A stretch of DNA of 64,000 nt from DASSYK01 sp036258315 (GTDB lineage: Bacteria > Actinomycetota > Thermoleophilia > Solirubrobacterales > 70-9): assembly GCA_036258315.1 (NCBI GenBank), contig DATADX010000029.1:1-64000 (forward strand). The letters run 5' to 3'. Positions 24,134 to 32,682 of the stretch are shown piece after piece. How positions within the stretch are numbered: the first letter of the stretch is position 1; every line of letters starts with the position of its first letter. Under the pieces are notes generated by a model that worked only from the letters and a program-made list of their open reading frames with translations, was not told where the DNA came from and searched no databases. The position numbers and the translations under genes were made by a program.

Positions 24134-25015
24134 CTAGGCGGCGCTCGCTGTCAGCAGGCCCTGCGCCTCGAGCGCGCTGCGAACCCCCGCGCGGGTCGAC
24201 TCGTCTGCCGCGACCATCGGCAGCCGCATCCGCGCCGACGGGATCAACCCCAGCATCTCGGCGGCCGCCTTGACCGGAATCGGGTTCGTGTCCAGACCCA
24301 TCGCCTCGTAGACGGGCCTGATCCGCTGGTCGACCTGGCGGGCGCGGTCGAGCTCCCCGGCGTCGAAGGCGTCGAGGACCTGTCGCATCTCGTTCCCGAC
24401 TGCGTGCGAGGCGACGAGGATGCCGCCAACCCCGCCGTTCTCGAGGCAGCGCAGGAACACGTCGTCGTTGCCCGCCAGCACGTCCAGCCCCGCGACCTCG
24501 CCGATCTCGTCGTTGTTCGCCTGCTTGACCGCGACGATGTTCTCGACCTGGCCGAGCTCTGCGAGCAGGTCGGGCGGGAGGTTGATCACGACGCGCGAGG
24601 GGATGTTGTAGACGATCACCGGGACCCCGGCGGCGCCGGCGACCGCCTCGTAGTGGGCGCCGATTCCGGCCCGGTTCGGCTTGTTGTAGTACGGCGCCAC
24701 GACCAGGACGGCATCGGCGCCGGCCTCGGCGGCGGCCGCCGAGAGGCGCTCGGAGTGACGGGTGTCGTTGGTTCCGGTGCCGCACACGACCGTCGCCGTG
24801 TCTCCGACCTCGGCTTTGACTGCGCTCAGCAGCGAGATGACCTCCTGATCGGAGAGGGTCGGCGACTCTCCGGTCGTGCCGGCGACGACGACGCCGTGCG
24901 AACCGTTCCCGACCAGGTGACCCGCCAGCCTGCGCGCCGCGGCCTCGTCCACCGAGCCGTCCTCCGCGAACGGGGTGACCATCGCGGTCAGCACTCCTCC
25001 GATCTCCGCCGCCAT
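24134..25015 (-). CDS. dapA: 4-hydroxy-tetrahydrodipicolinate synthase
   Basis: DapA condenses pyruvate with aspartate semialdehyde at the entry to lysine/diaminopimelate synthesis. The 293-residue TIM barrel has GTTGESPTLS (substrate carboxylate binding), VVAPYYNKP and the active-site Tyr in VYNIPSR. The Schiff-base Lys is in VAVKQANND, where most homologues have KEASG. The start is ATG 25015, with TAGACT 7 nt upstream and no ribosome-binding site. The gene is coupled to rnj downstream and preceded by the amidase gene. Confidence 0.95.
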   Translation of the reverse strand: MAAEIGGVLTAMVTPFAEDGSVDEAAARRLAGHLVGNGSHGVVVAGTTGESPTLSDQEVISLLSAVKAEVGDTATVVCGTGTNDTRHSERLSAAAAEAGADAVLVVAPYYNKPNRAGIGAHYEAVAGAAGVPVIVYNIPSRVVINLPPDLLAELGQVENIVAVKQANNDEIGEVAGLDVLAGNDDVFLRCLENGGVGGILVASHAVGNEMRQVLDAFDAGELDRARQVDQRIRPVYEAMGLDTNPIPVKAAAEMLGLIPSARMRLPMVAADESTRAGVRSALEAQGLLTASAA

Positions 25016-25022
25016 CGGGATC

Positions 25023-25028
25023 AGTCTA
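25023..25028 (-). promoter_or_regulatory. -10 box TAGACT, leaderless start of dapA
   Basis: TAGACT ends 7 nt before ATG 25015. It overlaps the amidase stop codon (TAG, 25026-25028). Confidence 0.5.
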
Positions 25029-26495
25029 CGCGGGCGCGCGATCAGCTCCGGCCCAAAGCGGCGGATGCCGCTCGGCCCATGGCTGCGCCTTCTCGAGCTG
25101 CGCGGCGACCCGGATCAGGACGTCCTCGCGGCCGAACGGGGCGACGAGCTGGATCCCGACCGGGATCCCGTCGTCTGTCCAGTGCAGCGGCAGCGAGATC
25201 GCTGGGTTGCCGGTCGCGTTGAAGACCGCGGTGAACACGCCCATCGGCTGGGCGCGGACGATCGCGCGGAGCGGGTCGTCGCCGGAGTCGTCGAAGGTCC
25301 CGAGCGGCGGCGGCGGCTCGCCCAGCGTCGGCGTCAGGAGCAGATCGTGCCCAGCCTCGAACCAGTCCGCGAGCAGCCGTGCGATCGCCTGGTGAACGCC
25401 GACGGCGACCAGGTACTGGCCGGCGTTGCGGCGCCTGCCCTCCTCGGCCATCGCCCACGTGAGCGGCTCGACGTCGCCCGGCTCGAGCGGGCGGCCGAGG
25501 ATCACCTCGAACTGCTCGTTCGTCGCCGTCTGCCCGGCGTACCAGCGGGTCATGAAGGTCTCGATGGGGTCGAACGGACCGCCCTGCGGGACCTCCGGGG
25601 CGTCGTCGTCGACCTCGTGGCCGAGGCTGCCGAGCAGCTCCAGGGCGCCGCGTGCCGCCCCGCTGACGACAGGAGAAACCTCGATCTCGGAGCCGATCGC
25701 TTCGGTGAGGAGGCCGATCCGCAGCCGGCCCGGGTCGGCGACGAGCTCCTCGCGGTAGGGACGGAGGGGCGGCGGCGCCACGTAGGGGTCCCCCGGCGCG
25801 GGTCCCTCGACCTCCTCGAGGACCGTGGCGACGTCGCGGACGCTCCGCGCAAGGACCAGCTCGACGGTCAGCCCCGACATCACGTCTCCGATCAGGGGCC
25901 CTTCGGAGATGCGCTGGCGAGTCGGCTTCAGACCGACCAGACCGCAGCAACTCGCGGGAATCCGGATCGACCCGCCGCCGTCGTTGGCGTGGGCGATCGG
26001 GACGATCCCGGCGGCCACCGCGGCGGCCGAGCCCCCGCTCGAGCCACCCGTCGTGCGCCCGAGGTCCCAGGGGTTGCACGAGGCGCCGTAGGCGGCGGGC
26101 TCGGTCGTCGGCAGGATCCCGAACTCGGGCACGTTCGTCTTCCCGATCGTGACGAAGCCGGCGTCGCGGAAGCGGGCGCCGAGGTAGGTGTCGACCGGGG
26201 CGCGAAAGGCGGCGCGCTTCAGCGCCTCGCAGCCCATGTGCAGGGGCTGGCCCGCCAGGGCGGCGCCGATGTCCTTGAGCAGAAACGGAACGCCCCTGAA
26301 GGGGCCGTCGGGGAGCTCGCCGGCCGCGGCGGCGCGGCCCTCGTCGTAGAGCGGGTGGATGATCGCGTTCAGGTCGGGGTTGAGCCGCTCTGCGCGCTCG
26401 ATCGCGGCCTCGGCCAACTCGACCGGACTCAGCTCGCCGTCGCGGACAAGCTGCGCCTGCGCGGTCCCGTCCATCCCCTCCAGCCCGTCGATCAT
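25026..26495 (-). CDS. amidase-signature family enzyme
   Basis: The 489-residue protein has the Ser-cisSer-Lys catalytic triad of amidase-signature hydrolases. The Lys is in VPFLLKDIGA, the cis-Ser in RTTGGSSGGSAAAVAAG, and the nucleophile Ser in DGGGSIRIPASCCGLVGLKP. Relatives cleave amides ranging from aryl amides to peptide amides, and GatA and 6-aminohexanoate hydrolases share the fold. No GatB/GatC is adjacent, so a GatA role is unlikely and the substrate is unknown. ATG 26495 is supported by TAGGGT 7 nt upstream. It sits between dapB and dapA. Confidence 0.85.
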   Translation of the reverse strand: MIDGLEGMDGTAQAQLVRDGELSPVELAEAAIERAERLNPDLNAIIHPLYDEGRAAAAGELPDGPFRGVPFLLKDIGAALAGQPLHMGCEALKRAAFRAPVDTYLGARFRDAGFVTIGKTNVPEFGILPTTEPAAYGASCNPWDLGRTTGGSSGGSAAAVAAGIVPIAHANDGGGSIRIPASCCGLVGLKPTRQRISEGPLIGDVMSGLTVELVLARSVRDVATVLEEVEGPAPGDPYVAPPPLRPYREELVADPGRLRIGLLTEAIGSEIEVSPVVSGAARGALELLGSLGHEVDDDAPEVPQGGPFDPIETFMTRWYAGQTATNEQFEVILGRPLEPGDVEPLTWAMAEEGRRRNAGQYLVAVGVHQAIARLLADWFEAGHDLLLTPTLGEPPPPLGTFDDSGDDPLRAIVRAQPMGVFTAVFNATGNPAISLPLHWTDDGIPVGIQLVAPFGREDVLIRVAAQLEKAQPWAERHPPLWAGADRAPA

Positions 26496-26502
26496 CTCCA
26501 CA

Positions 26503-26508
26503 ACCCTA
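26503..26508 (-). promoter_or_regulatory. -10 box TAGGGT before the amidase gene
   Basis: TAGGGT ends 7 nt before ATG 26495. Its TAG is the dapB stop codon. Confidence 0.45.
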
Positions 26509-27186
26509 GAGGAGATGCTCGAGGCCGACGGTGAAGCGGTCGGGGAGGTCGGCGACGCGCCGGACCGCGAGGACGACGCCCGGCATGAAGCTGTGGCGGT
26601 CGATCGAGTCATGGCGGATCGTCAGCGTCTGGCCCTCGCCGCCGAAGATCACCTCCTGGTGCGCGACGAGCCCGGGCAGCCGCACCGAGTGGATCGGCTC
26701 GTGCACGTTTCCCCCTGCCTCCCGGATCAGCTCGGCGGTCCGCTTCGCGGTTCCCGACGGCGCATCGAGCTTGCGGTCGTGGTGGAGCTCGATGATCTCG
26801 GACTCGGGCATCTGCGCCGCGGCCTGGCGAGCGAACTGCATCATCAGCACCGCCCCGATCGCGAAATTCGGGGCGACGAAGCAGCGGGCGTCCCCGTCCG
26901 CCCGCTCGACGTCGGCGCGGAGCTGCTCGAGGTCGAAGCCCGTCGCTCCGACCACCGCGTGGACGCCCGCCCCGACCGCCGCGCGCGCGTTCTCGGCAAC
27001 GGTCTCCGGCGTGCTGAACTCGACGACGACGTCGGCGCCCGGCAGCGCCTCCTCGAGCGAGGCGCCGAGGGCGGGATCCGCCTTCCCGGCGAGCGACATT
27101 CCCTCGGCCGCCTCGACCGTCTCGCATACGGTCGCCCCCATCCGCCCCGCGGCGCCGGAGACGACCACCTTGATCGGATCGGCCAC
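26506..27186 (-). CDS. dapB: 4-hydroxy-tetrahydrodipicolinate reductase
   Basis: DapB reduces the DapA product to tetrahydrodipicolinate with NAD(P)H. The 226-residue protein has the dinucleotide motif VVVSGAAGRMG, the catalytic ELHHDRKLDAPSGTAKRTAE with its His and Lys, and APNFAIGAVL. It is somewhat shorter than the E. coli enzyme (about 270), as in other Actinobacteria. The start is GTG 27186, with TAACAT 6 nt upstream and no ribosome-binding site. It is divergent from the NTF2-like gene. Confidence 0.94.
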   Translation of the reverse strand: MADPIKVVVSGAAGRMGATVCETVEAAEGMSLAGKADPALGASLEEALPGADVVVEFSTPETVAENARAAVGAGVHAVVGATGFDLEQLRADVERADGDARCFVAPNFAIGAVLMMQFARQAAAQMPESEIIELHHDRKLDAPSGTAKRTAELIREAGGNVHEPIHSVRLPGLVAHQEVIFGGEGQTLTIRHDSIDRHSFMPGVVLAVRRVADLPDRFTVGLEHLL

Positions 27187-27192
27187 GCGGCG

Positions 27193-27198
27193 ATGTTA
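27193..27198 (-). promoter_or_regulatory. -10 box TAACAT, leaderless start of dapB
   Basis: TAACAT ends 6 nt before GTG 27186. On the opposite strand a weaker GATACT (27218-27223) ends 7 nt before GTG 27231 of the divergent gene. Confidence 0.4.
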
Positions 27199-27230
27199 TG
27201 CGGCCGAGCGCTCGGGAGATACTCGGAGGG

Positions 27231-27623
27231 GTGTCGGAGGACAACGTCGAGGCGGCCAAGTCGATCTTCGGGCCCTGGGGGCGCGGGGACTTCTCAGCGG
27301 TGGACTGGGCCGATCCCGAGATCGAGTTCGTGATCCCGGGGCCGGACCCCCGCGTCTACCGCGGCGTCGCGGAGATGGCGGGTGCCTGGGCCGAATGGCT
27401 GCGAGCCTGGACGGGGTTCGCGGTCGAGGCGCGCCGGTTCCACGACTTCGGCGACCGAGTCGTCGTCGACCAGGCGTTCCACGGCAGCGGGAGGGGCAGC
27501 GGAATCCCCGTCGACCAGATCGCCGGCGCGGCGGTCCTGACGTTCCGCGACGGCAAGGTGATCAGCTTCGAGGGCTTCACCAACACCGAGGCCGCGCTCG
27601 CCTCGCTCGGGACCGAGCCCTAG
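27231..27623 (+). CDS. NTF2-like (SnoaL-type) small protein
   Basis: This 130-residue alpha+beta cone-fold protein begins VSEDNVEAAKSIFGPWGRGD, a typical SnoaL-like N-terminus. It continues with WADPEIEFVIPGPDP, VYRGVAEMAGAW and the C-terminal strand LTFRDGKVISFEGFTN. Such proteins serve as small hydrolases, cyclases, isomerases or ligand binders, and the ligand here is unknown. GTG 27231 is preferred because the fold starts there. An in-frame ATG at 27198 would add 11 residues. The gene is divergent from dapB and convergent with the M16 peptidase. Confidence 0.75.
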   Translation: MSEDNVEAAKSIFGPWGRGDFSAVDWADPEIEFVIPGPDPRVYRGVAEMAGAWAEWLRAWTGFAVEARRFHDFGDRVVVDQAFHGSGRGSGIPVDQIAGAAVLTFRDGKVISFEGFTNTEAALASLGTEP

Positions 27624-27640
27624 GCCCCGACCGCCGCCGG

Positions 27641-28921
27641 CTACGCAGCGGCGAGCTGCTCGCTGACCGGCGCGAGGGCCCTGCGGAAGCGGTCCTCGTC
27701 CGGCGCGATCGCCGCCGCCGACAGGACCTCAGGCGCGTAGAGCTCGCGAGTGAGCTCGGCGACGTCGTCGCGCGTGACGGCGTCGACGCGCGCGATCATC
27801 TCGTCGAGCGAGAGGAGCTCGGTGTCGAACAGGACCGACCGGGCGATCCGTGACATCCGTGCGCCCGTGGACTCGCTCGAGAGGACCATCCGGCCCTTGA
27901 CGCTCTCCTTGGCGCGGTTAAGCTCGTCTGCGGTGATCCCGTCGGCGGTGAGGCTGCGGAGCTCGTTGCCGATCACGTCGCAGGCCTCCTCGACCTTGTC
28001 CTCGCGAGTGCCGACGTAGAGGCCGATCAGGCCGCTGTCGACGAACTGCTGCGTATAGGAGCCGACGGCGTAGGCGAGGCCGCGCTTCTCGCGCACCTCG
28101 CGGAACAGCCGCGAGGAGGTCGAAGCGCCGAAGGTCGAGTCGAGGATCGCGAGCGCGTAGCGGCGGTCGTCGGCGCGGTTGATCCCCGGGCCTCCGAAGC
28201 ACACGTGGTACTGCTCGGTCTCCTTCTGCTGGAAGCAGACCCGCGCCTCGATGTCCTCGGGCGGCTCGAGCCTGCCGTTTCCGCTGCCCGAGGAGGGCTC
28301 GACGTGCTGGCGGGCGAGAGCGACGATCCGGTCGTGCTCGAGGTTGCCGGCCGCGGCGACGACGATGTTGGCGCCGGTGTAGTGGGAGTCGTGGTAGGCG
28401 CCGATGTCGGGCACCGGGATCGAGCTGATCACCTCGGCCTTCCCGAGCACGCGCCGTCCGAGCGGGTGGCCGCCGAAGACCGCCTCGTCGAGGACGTCGT
28501 GGACCTTGTCGGAAGGCTCGTCCTCGTACATCGCGATCTCCTCCAGCACGACCTCGCGCTCGGAATCGATCTCCGGGAAGGTCGGGCCGAGCAGCATCTC
28601 GGCGAGCAGGTCGAAGGCGCGGTCCGTGTGGGTGTCGAGGAAGCGCGCGTAGAGGTGGGTCGACTCCTTGCTGGTGGCGGCGTTCACCGAGGCGCCGATC
28701 CCGTCGAATATCTCGGCGATCTCGATCGACGAGTAGCGCTTCGTGCCCTTGAACAGGAGGTGCTCGAGGAAGTGCGAGACGCCCGCCTGCGCGGGCGTCT
28801 CGTCACGCGATCCTGTCCTCACCCAGAGCCCGAGGGCGACCGAGCGGACCGACGGCACGACCTCGGTGACGACCCGGATCCCCGAGTCAAGCTCGGTCAC
28901 CCGGGCGGCGGCGGTGGTCAA
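27641..28921 (-). CDS. M16-family zinc metallopeptidase
   Basis: The 426-residue protein has the inverted zinc motif HFLEH (H50, E53, H54) in QAGVSHFLEHLLFKGTKR. The downstream Glu ligand region is EREVVLEEIAMYEDEPSD. The second, inactive M16 half includes REKRGLAYAVGSY. It corresponds to the pepR-type peptidase next to pnp in Actinobacteria. The start is TTG 28921, overlapping the pnp stop in a TTGA, so it is translationally coupled to pnp. No signal peptide is visible, so a cytosolic role in peptide turnover is likely. Confidence 0.92.
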   Translation of the reverse strand: MTTAAARVTELDSGIRVVTEVVPSVRSVALGLWVRTGSRDETPAQAGVSHFLEHLLFKGTKRYSSIEIAEIFDGIGASVNAATSKESTHLYARFLDTHTDRAFDLLAEMLLGPTFPEIDSEREVVLEEIAMYEDEPSDKVHDVLDEAVFGGHPLGRRVLGKAEVISSIPVPDIGAYHDSHYTGANIVVAAAGNLEHDRIVALARQHVEPSSGSGNGRLEPPEDIEARVCFQQKETEQYHVCFGGPGINRADDRRYALAILDSTFGASTSSRLFREVREKRGLAYAVGSYTQQFVDSGLIGLYVGTREDKVEEACDVIGNELRSLTADGITADELNRAKESVKGRMVLSSESTGARMSRIARSVLFDTELLSLDEMIARVDAVTRDDVAELTRELYAPEVLSAAAIAPDEDRFRRALAPVSEQLAAA

Positions 28922-31179
28922 CGGCGCTCTCTGCGACCGCGGTCGCCGCCGCGTCCGTCGCGGCCTCCGCGGCCGCCACGATCGCCGCCGCGTCCGCCCC
29001 GGCCGCCGCCGTCACGGCGGCGCGGCGGGCCCGGGTCACCGGTCCCGACGCCGGCCAGCTCCTCGGCGTTCTTGCCGGCGACGTCGGGGTCTGCCGTCAG
29101 ACGCAGGCCGATTCGGCCGCGCTCCTTGTCGACCTCGACCACCGTGACGTCGATCTCGTCGCCCGAGTTGAGTACGTCCTCGACGGCGCCGACTCGCTCG
29201 CCGGGCTTCACGTTGGAGATGTGAAGCAGCCCGTCGGTGCCCTTCGTGAGCTCGACGAAGGCGCCGAAGTTGGTCGTCTTCACGACCTTGCCGGCCTCGT
29301 AGCGATCGCCGACCTCGGCCTCCTTGGTGATCGACTCGATCCGCTTCACGCAGGCCTCGACGAGCTGGCCGGTGGGCGCGTAGACGCGCACCGAGCCGTC
29401 GTCCTCGACGTCGATCTGCGCCTCGAACTCCTCGGAGATCGCGCGAATCGTCTCGCCGCCCTTCCCGATCAGAGCCCCGATCTTCTCGGGGTCGATGTGG
29501 ATCGTGGTGATCCGCGGCGCGTACTGCGAGAGCTCCGCGCGCGGGCCGTCGATCGTCTCGGCCATCTTGTCGAGGATGAACAGGCGGCCCTTGCGCGCCT
29601 GTTCGAGGGCGTCGGTGAGGATCTCGAAGGTGACGCCGGTGATCTTGATGTCCATCTGCAGCGCCGTGATTCCATCGGCGCTGCCGGCGACCTTGAAGTC
29701 CATGTCGCCGAGGTGGTCCTCGACGCCGGCGATGTCGGTGAGGACGACGTAGTCATCCCCCTCCTTGATCAGGCCCATCGCGACGCCCGCGACCGGCGCC
29801 GAGACCGGCACGCCGGCCGCTTGCAGCGCCATCGAGGAGGCGCATACGGAGCCCATCGAGGAGGAGCCGTTCGACTCCAGCGTCTCCGAGACCACGCGGG
29901 TCACGTACGGGAACTCCTCGAGGTCGGGGATCGTCGGCTGCAGGGCACGCTCGGCGAGCGCTCCGTGGCCGATGTCGCGGCGCTTCGGGCCGCGCATGAA
30001 CCCGGCCTCGCCCACCGAGAACGGCGGGAAGTTGTAGTGGTGCCAGAAGGTCTTCGTCTCCTGGAGGCCCAGGTTGTCGACCTTCATGTCCATCCGCGTC
30101 GTTCCCAGCGCCACGGCCGAGAAGATCTGCGTCTCCCCGCGCGTGAAGAGCGCCGAGCCGTGCACGCGCGGGGCGACGTCGACCTCGGTCTCGATCGGAC
30201 GGATCTCGTCCTGGGCGCGTCCGTCGGGTCGCTTCTTCTCGATCGCGATCCGCTTGCGGATGATGTCCTTCTCCAGCTTCGCGAAGGCGGCCTTCACATC
30301 GGAGACCCGGTCCGGGTCCTCGTCGCCCTCGGGCGCGTACTGCTCGAGCACCTCCGCCTCGACGGCATCGATCGCGTCCTGGCGCTCGAGCTTGCCCTCG
30401 ATCTGGGTGGCCTGGTCAAGCTTGTCGCCGTGGGAGCCGCGGATCGACTCCAGCAGCTCCTCGTCGATCTGCGGAACCTCGATCTCGAGCTTCTCCTTGC
30501 CGGCCTTCTCGCGCAGCTCTTCGAAAGCCGCCGTGAGCTTCTTGATCTCGGCGTGTGCGATGTCGAGCGCATCGAGGATCTCCTGCTCGGAGACGCCGCC
30601 GGCGCCCGCCTCGACCATCAGGATCGCCTCGTCGGTGCCGGCAACGATCAGGTCGAGCTCGAGGTCCTCGTGCGTCTCCTCGGCGGGGTTGACGACGAAG
30701 TCGCCGTCGAGCTTCCCGACCCTGACCGAGCCGACGTGGGCGCTGACGGGGATGTCGGACACGGCGAGCGCGGCCGAGGCGCCGTTCATCGCGAGGATGT
30801 CGTAGGGGTGGACATGGTCAACGGACATCGGCTGACAGACCAGCTGCGTCTCGTAGTGCCAGCCCTTCGGGAAGAGCGGACGCAGCGGCCGGTCGATCAT
30901 CCGCGCGGTCAGCGTCGCCTTCTCCCCCGCCCGCGCCTCGCGGCGGAAGAAGGAGCCCGGGATCTTGCCCGCGGCGTAGTGGCGCTCCTCGACGTCGACG
31001 GTCAGCGGGAGGAAGTCGACGTCACGAAGATTTCCCTTGGTCGCCGTGGAGAGCACCATCGTGTCCCCGCTGCGCACGACGACGGATCCGCTCGCCTGCT
31101 TGGCGAGCTTGCCGGTCTCGAATGAGATCTCATCGCTCCCGATCTCAGCCGAAACTCGGCTGACTTCAAACCTGCTCAT
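28918..31179 (-). CDS. pnp: polyribonucleotide nucleotidyltransferase
   Basis: This 753-residue 3'-5' phosphorolytic exoribonuclease has two RNase PH domains (GDTMVLSTATKG at the start, then GTTRMDMKVDNL), a KH domain (IGKGGETIRAISEE) and an S1 domain (GKVVKTTNFGAFVELTKG). The C-terminal 30 or so residues are an Arg/Gly repeat tail (GGRGGDRGGRGGRDGRGG), a likely extra RNA contact. GAAGGGA lies about 8 nt before ATG 31179. A leader hairpin sits upstream. The M16 peptidase follows with a 4-nt overlap. Confidence 0.96.
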   Translation of the reverse strand: MSRFEVSRVSAEIGSDEISFETGKLAKQASGSVVVRSGDTMVLSTATKGNLRDVDFLPLTVDVEERHYAAGKIPGSFFRREARAGEKATLTARMIDRPLRPLFPKGWHYETQLVCQPMSVDHVHPYDILAMNGASAALAVSDIPVSAHVGSVRVGKLDGDFVVNPAEETHEDLELDLIVAGTDEAILMVEAGAGGVSEQEILDALDIAHAEIKKLTAAFEELREKAGKEKLEIEVPQIDEELLESIRGSHGDKLDQATQIEGKLERQDAIDAVEAEVLEQYAPEGDEDPDRVSDVKAAFAKLEKDIIRKRIAIEKKRPDGRAQDEIRPIETEVDVAPRVHGSALFTRGETQIFSAVALGTTRMDMKVDNLGLQETKTFWHHYNFPPFSVGEAGFMRGPKRRDIGHGALAERALQPTIPDLEEFPYVTRVVSETLESNGSSSMGSVCASSMALQAAGVPVSAPVAGVAMGLIKEGDDYVVLTDIAGVEDHLGDMDFKVAGSADGITALQMDIKITGVTFEILTDALEQARKGRLFILDKMAETIDGPRAELSQYAPRITTIHIDPEKIGALIGKGGETIRAISEEFEAQIDVEDDGSVRVYAPTGQLVEACVKRIESITKEAEVGDRYEAGKVVKTTNFGAFVELTKGTDGLLHISNVKPGERVGAVEDVLNSGDEIDVTVVEVDKERGRIGLRLTADPDVAGKNAEELAGVGTGDPGPPRRRDGGGRGGRGGDRGGRGGRDGRGGDRGRRERR

Positions 31180-31200
31180 GTGATGTTTCCCTTCGGTACT

Positions 31201-31217
31201 GCCGCCCGGATGGCGGC
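31201..31217 (-). other. hairpin in the pnp leader
   Basis: A 6-bp GCCGCC/GGCGGC stem with loop CGGAT (plus-strand reading) lies 22 nt before pnp, with a second small repeat (GAAC-TCTC-GTTC, 31228-31239) beyond it. pnp leaders are autoregulated in some bacteria. Nothing else is recognised in the gap 31180-31395. Confidence 0.25.
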
Positions 31218-31395
31218 TCTCTGTTCAGAACTCTCGTTCTCTAACGCGCACGATGGTAGCGGGCGGCGCCGCGCAGGCACCGCGCGGGAACCGGCGCACG
31301 GCCGTCCCCGCCCGCGTAGGGTTCGCGCCGGTGAGCGGCTTGCCGCGGCCGCGGGCCAGGGGGACGCGAACGGCGACCGACCACGGGGGCAAGCG

Positions 31396-31914
31396 CTACG
31401 GGCCTCGCGGGCCGGATGCGAGGCTCGCGAGCCTCGCGAGCGCATCCTCAAACCCGTCCCGGACCGGGCGGCCGGCGACGAACGCCGTCGGCGTCCCCGA
31501 GACGCCCGCGCGGATCCCGCTCTCGAAGTCACGCCGGACCCGGGCTGCGACCCGCTCGGAGGGGCGGTCCGAGTTGAAGCGCTCGAGGTCGAGGCCGAAA
31601 TGCTCGACCCGCTCCCAGAGGTGGGGATCGTCCACCCGGCCGCGCTCCGCGAACAGCGAGTCCGCCATCTCCCAGAAGGCTCCCTGCAGGCCGGCCGCCT
31701 CGGCGGCGGCATGGAGGGCTGGCGCGCGAGGGTGCTTGGCGGCCATCGGGAAGTGGCGCAGGCAGAGGCGCAGCGGCAGGCCCCGGATCCGCGCCCAGAC
31801 GGCGGCGCAGTGCGGGCAGCCGAAGTCCGCGTAGACGATCGCCTCCGGCCCCTCTCCGGCGACGTGGTCGTCCGCGTCGAGCGGCGGCACCGCGGAGCTC
31901 GTCAGCTCGGTCAT
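31396..31914 (-). CDS. DsbA-family thioredoxin-like protein (cytosolic)
   Basis: This 172-residue protein has a thioredoxin fold with the redox motif CPHC in IVYADFGCPHCAAVW. A helical insert follows, then the cis-Pro region GVSGTPTAFVAGRPV. No signal peptide precedes it, so it is probably cytosolic, like FrnE or NhaA-associated DsbA relatives, and acts as an oxidoreductase or disulfide isomerase. It lies 17 bp after the peroxiredoxin gene, which suggests a shared thiol-redox role. Confidence 0.85.
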   Translation of the reverse strand: MTELTSSAVPPLDADDHVAGEGPEAIVYADFGCPHCAAVWARIRGLPLRLCLRHFPMAAKHPRAPALHAAAEAAGLQGAFWEMADSLFAERGRVDDPHLWERVEHFGLDLERFNSDRPSERVAARVRRDFESGIRAGVSGTPTAFVAGRPVRDGFEDALARLASLASGPRGP

Positions 31915-31931
31915 CGGTGCGCCCGCCCCGC

Positions 31932-32384
31932 CTAGCGGGCGAGCGCGTCGAAGATCAGGTTCGCGCCGGGGATCTCCACGGGCGTCGGCGACGCATGAGA
32001 CCAGGCGACGATCCCGTCCTCGTCGACGAGGACGAGCGAGCGGTTCCCGTGGCCCCGCGACTCGATCCAGGCGCCGTATGCCCGCGTCACCTCTCCCTTG
32101 GGGTGGAAGTCGGACAGCAGCGCCATCGTCAAGCCGAGCCGCTCGCGGAAGGCCGCGTGCGCATATGGGGAGTCGACGCTGATCCCCACCAGCGCCGCAT
32201 TCCGGCTCTCGATCTCGCCGAGGACCTCCTGGTAGACGCTCAGCTGGTCGGTGCAGACCGGGCTGAAGTCGTTCGGGTAGAACGCGATCACCAGCTTGCG
32301 CCCCGCGAAGTCGGACAGCGACACCCGGTTCCCATCCTGGTCGGGAAGCGAGAACGCGGGGGCGGTTTCGCCCAGCTCTATCAA
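31932..32384 (-). CDS. peroxiredoxin (AhpE/BCP-type)
   Basis: This 150-residue thiol peroxidase has the peroxidatic Cys in FYPNDFSPVCTDQL (PxxxT/SxxC context: SPVCT). The conserved Arg region is near RGHGNRSLVLVDEDG. I see only one cysteine, so it resembles one-Cys AhpE-type enzymes needing an external thiol, and the neighbouring DsbA-like protein is a candidate. The start is TTG 32384 (MIELGETAPAFSLPDQDG), with GGAAG adjacent. It lies between rpsO and the DsbA-like gene. Confidence 0.88.
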   Translation of the reverse strand: MIELGETAPAFSLPDQDGNRVSLSDFAGRKLVIAFYPNDFSPVCTDQLSVYQEVLGEIESRNAALVGISVDSPYAHAAFRERLGLTMALLSDFHPKGEVTRAYGAWIESRGHGNRSLVLVDEDGIVAWSHASPTPVEIPGANLIFDALAR

Positions 32385-32397
32385 CTTCCGCTCGCCG

Positions 32398-32667
32398 TTA
32401 GCGGCGCAGGCCGAGCTCGCCGACGAGCGAGCGATAGCGCTCGAGATCGCTGCTCTCGAGGTAGCGCAGCAGGCGGCGGCGCTTGCCGACCATCTTCAGC
32501 AACCCGCGCCGGGAGTGATGGTCCTTGCTGTGCGAGCGCAGGTGCTCGGTGAGCTCGTTGATGCGCTCGGTCAGGAGCGCGACCTGGACCTCGGCCGAGC
32601 CGGTGTCATCGCCGGAGCGACCGTACTTGCCGATCAGCTCCGCCTTCTTGTCTTGGGTCAGTGGCAT
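32398..32667 (-). CDS. rpsO: 30S ribosomal protein S15
   Basis: The 89-residue protein matches S15 throughout: TGSAEVQVALLTERINELTE, LRSHSKDHHSRRGLL, KMVGKRRRLLRYL. It binds the 16S rRNA central domain early in 30S assembly. ATG 32667 lies 15 bp after the ribF stop. rpsO next to ribF/truB and near pnp is the standard bacterial order, here interrupted by two redox genes. Confidence 0.98.
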   Translation of the reverse strand: MPLTQDKKAELIGKYGRSGDDTGSAEVQVALLTERINELTEHLRSHSKDHHSRRGLLKMVGKRRRLLRYLESSDLERYRSLVGELGLRR

Positions 32668-32682
32668 CCGGAGGCGAAAAGG

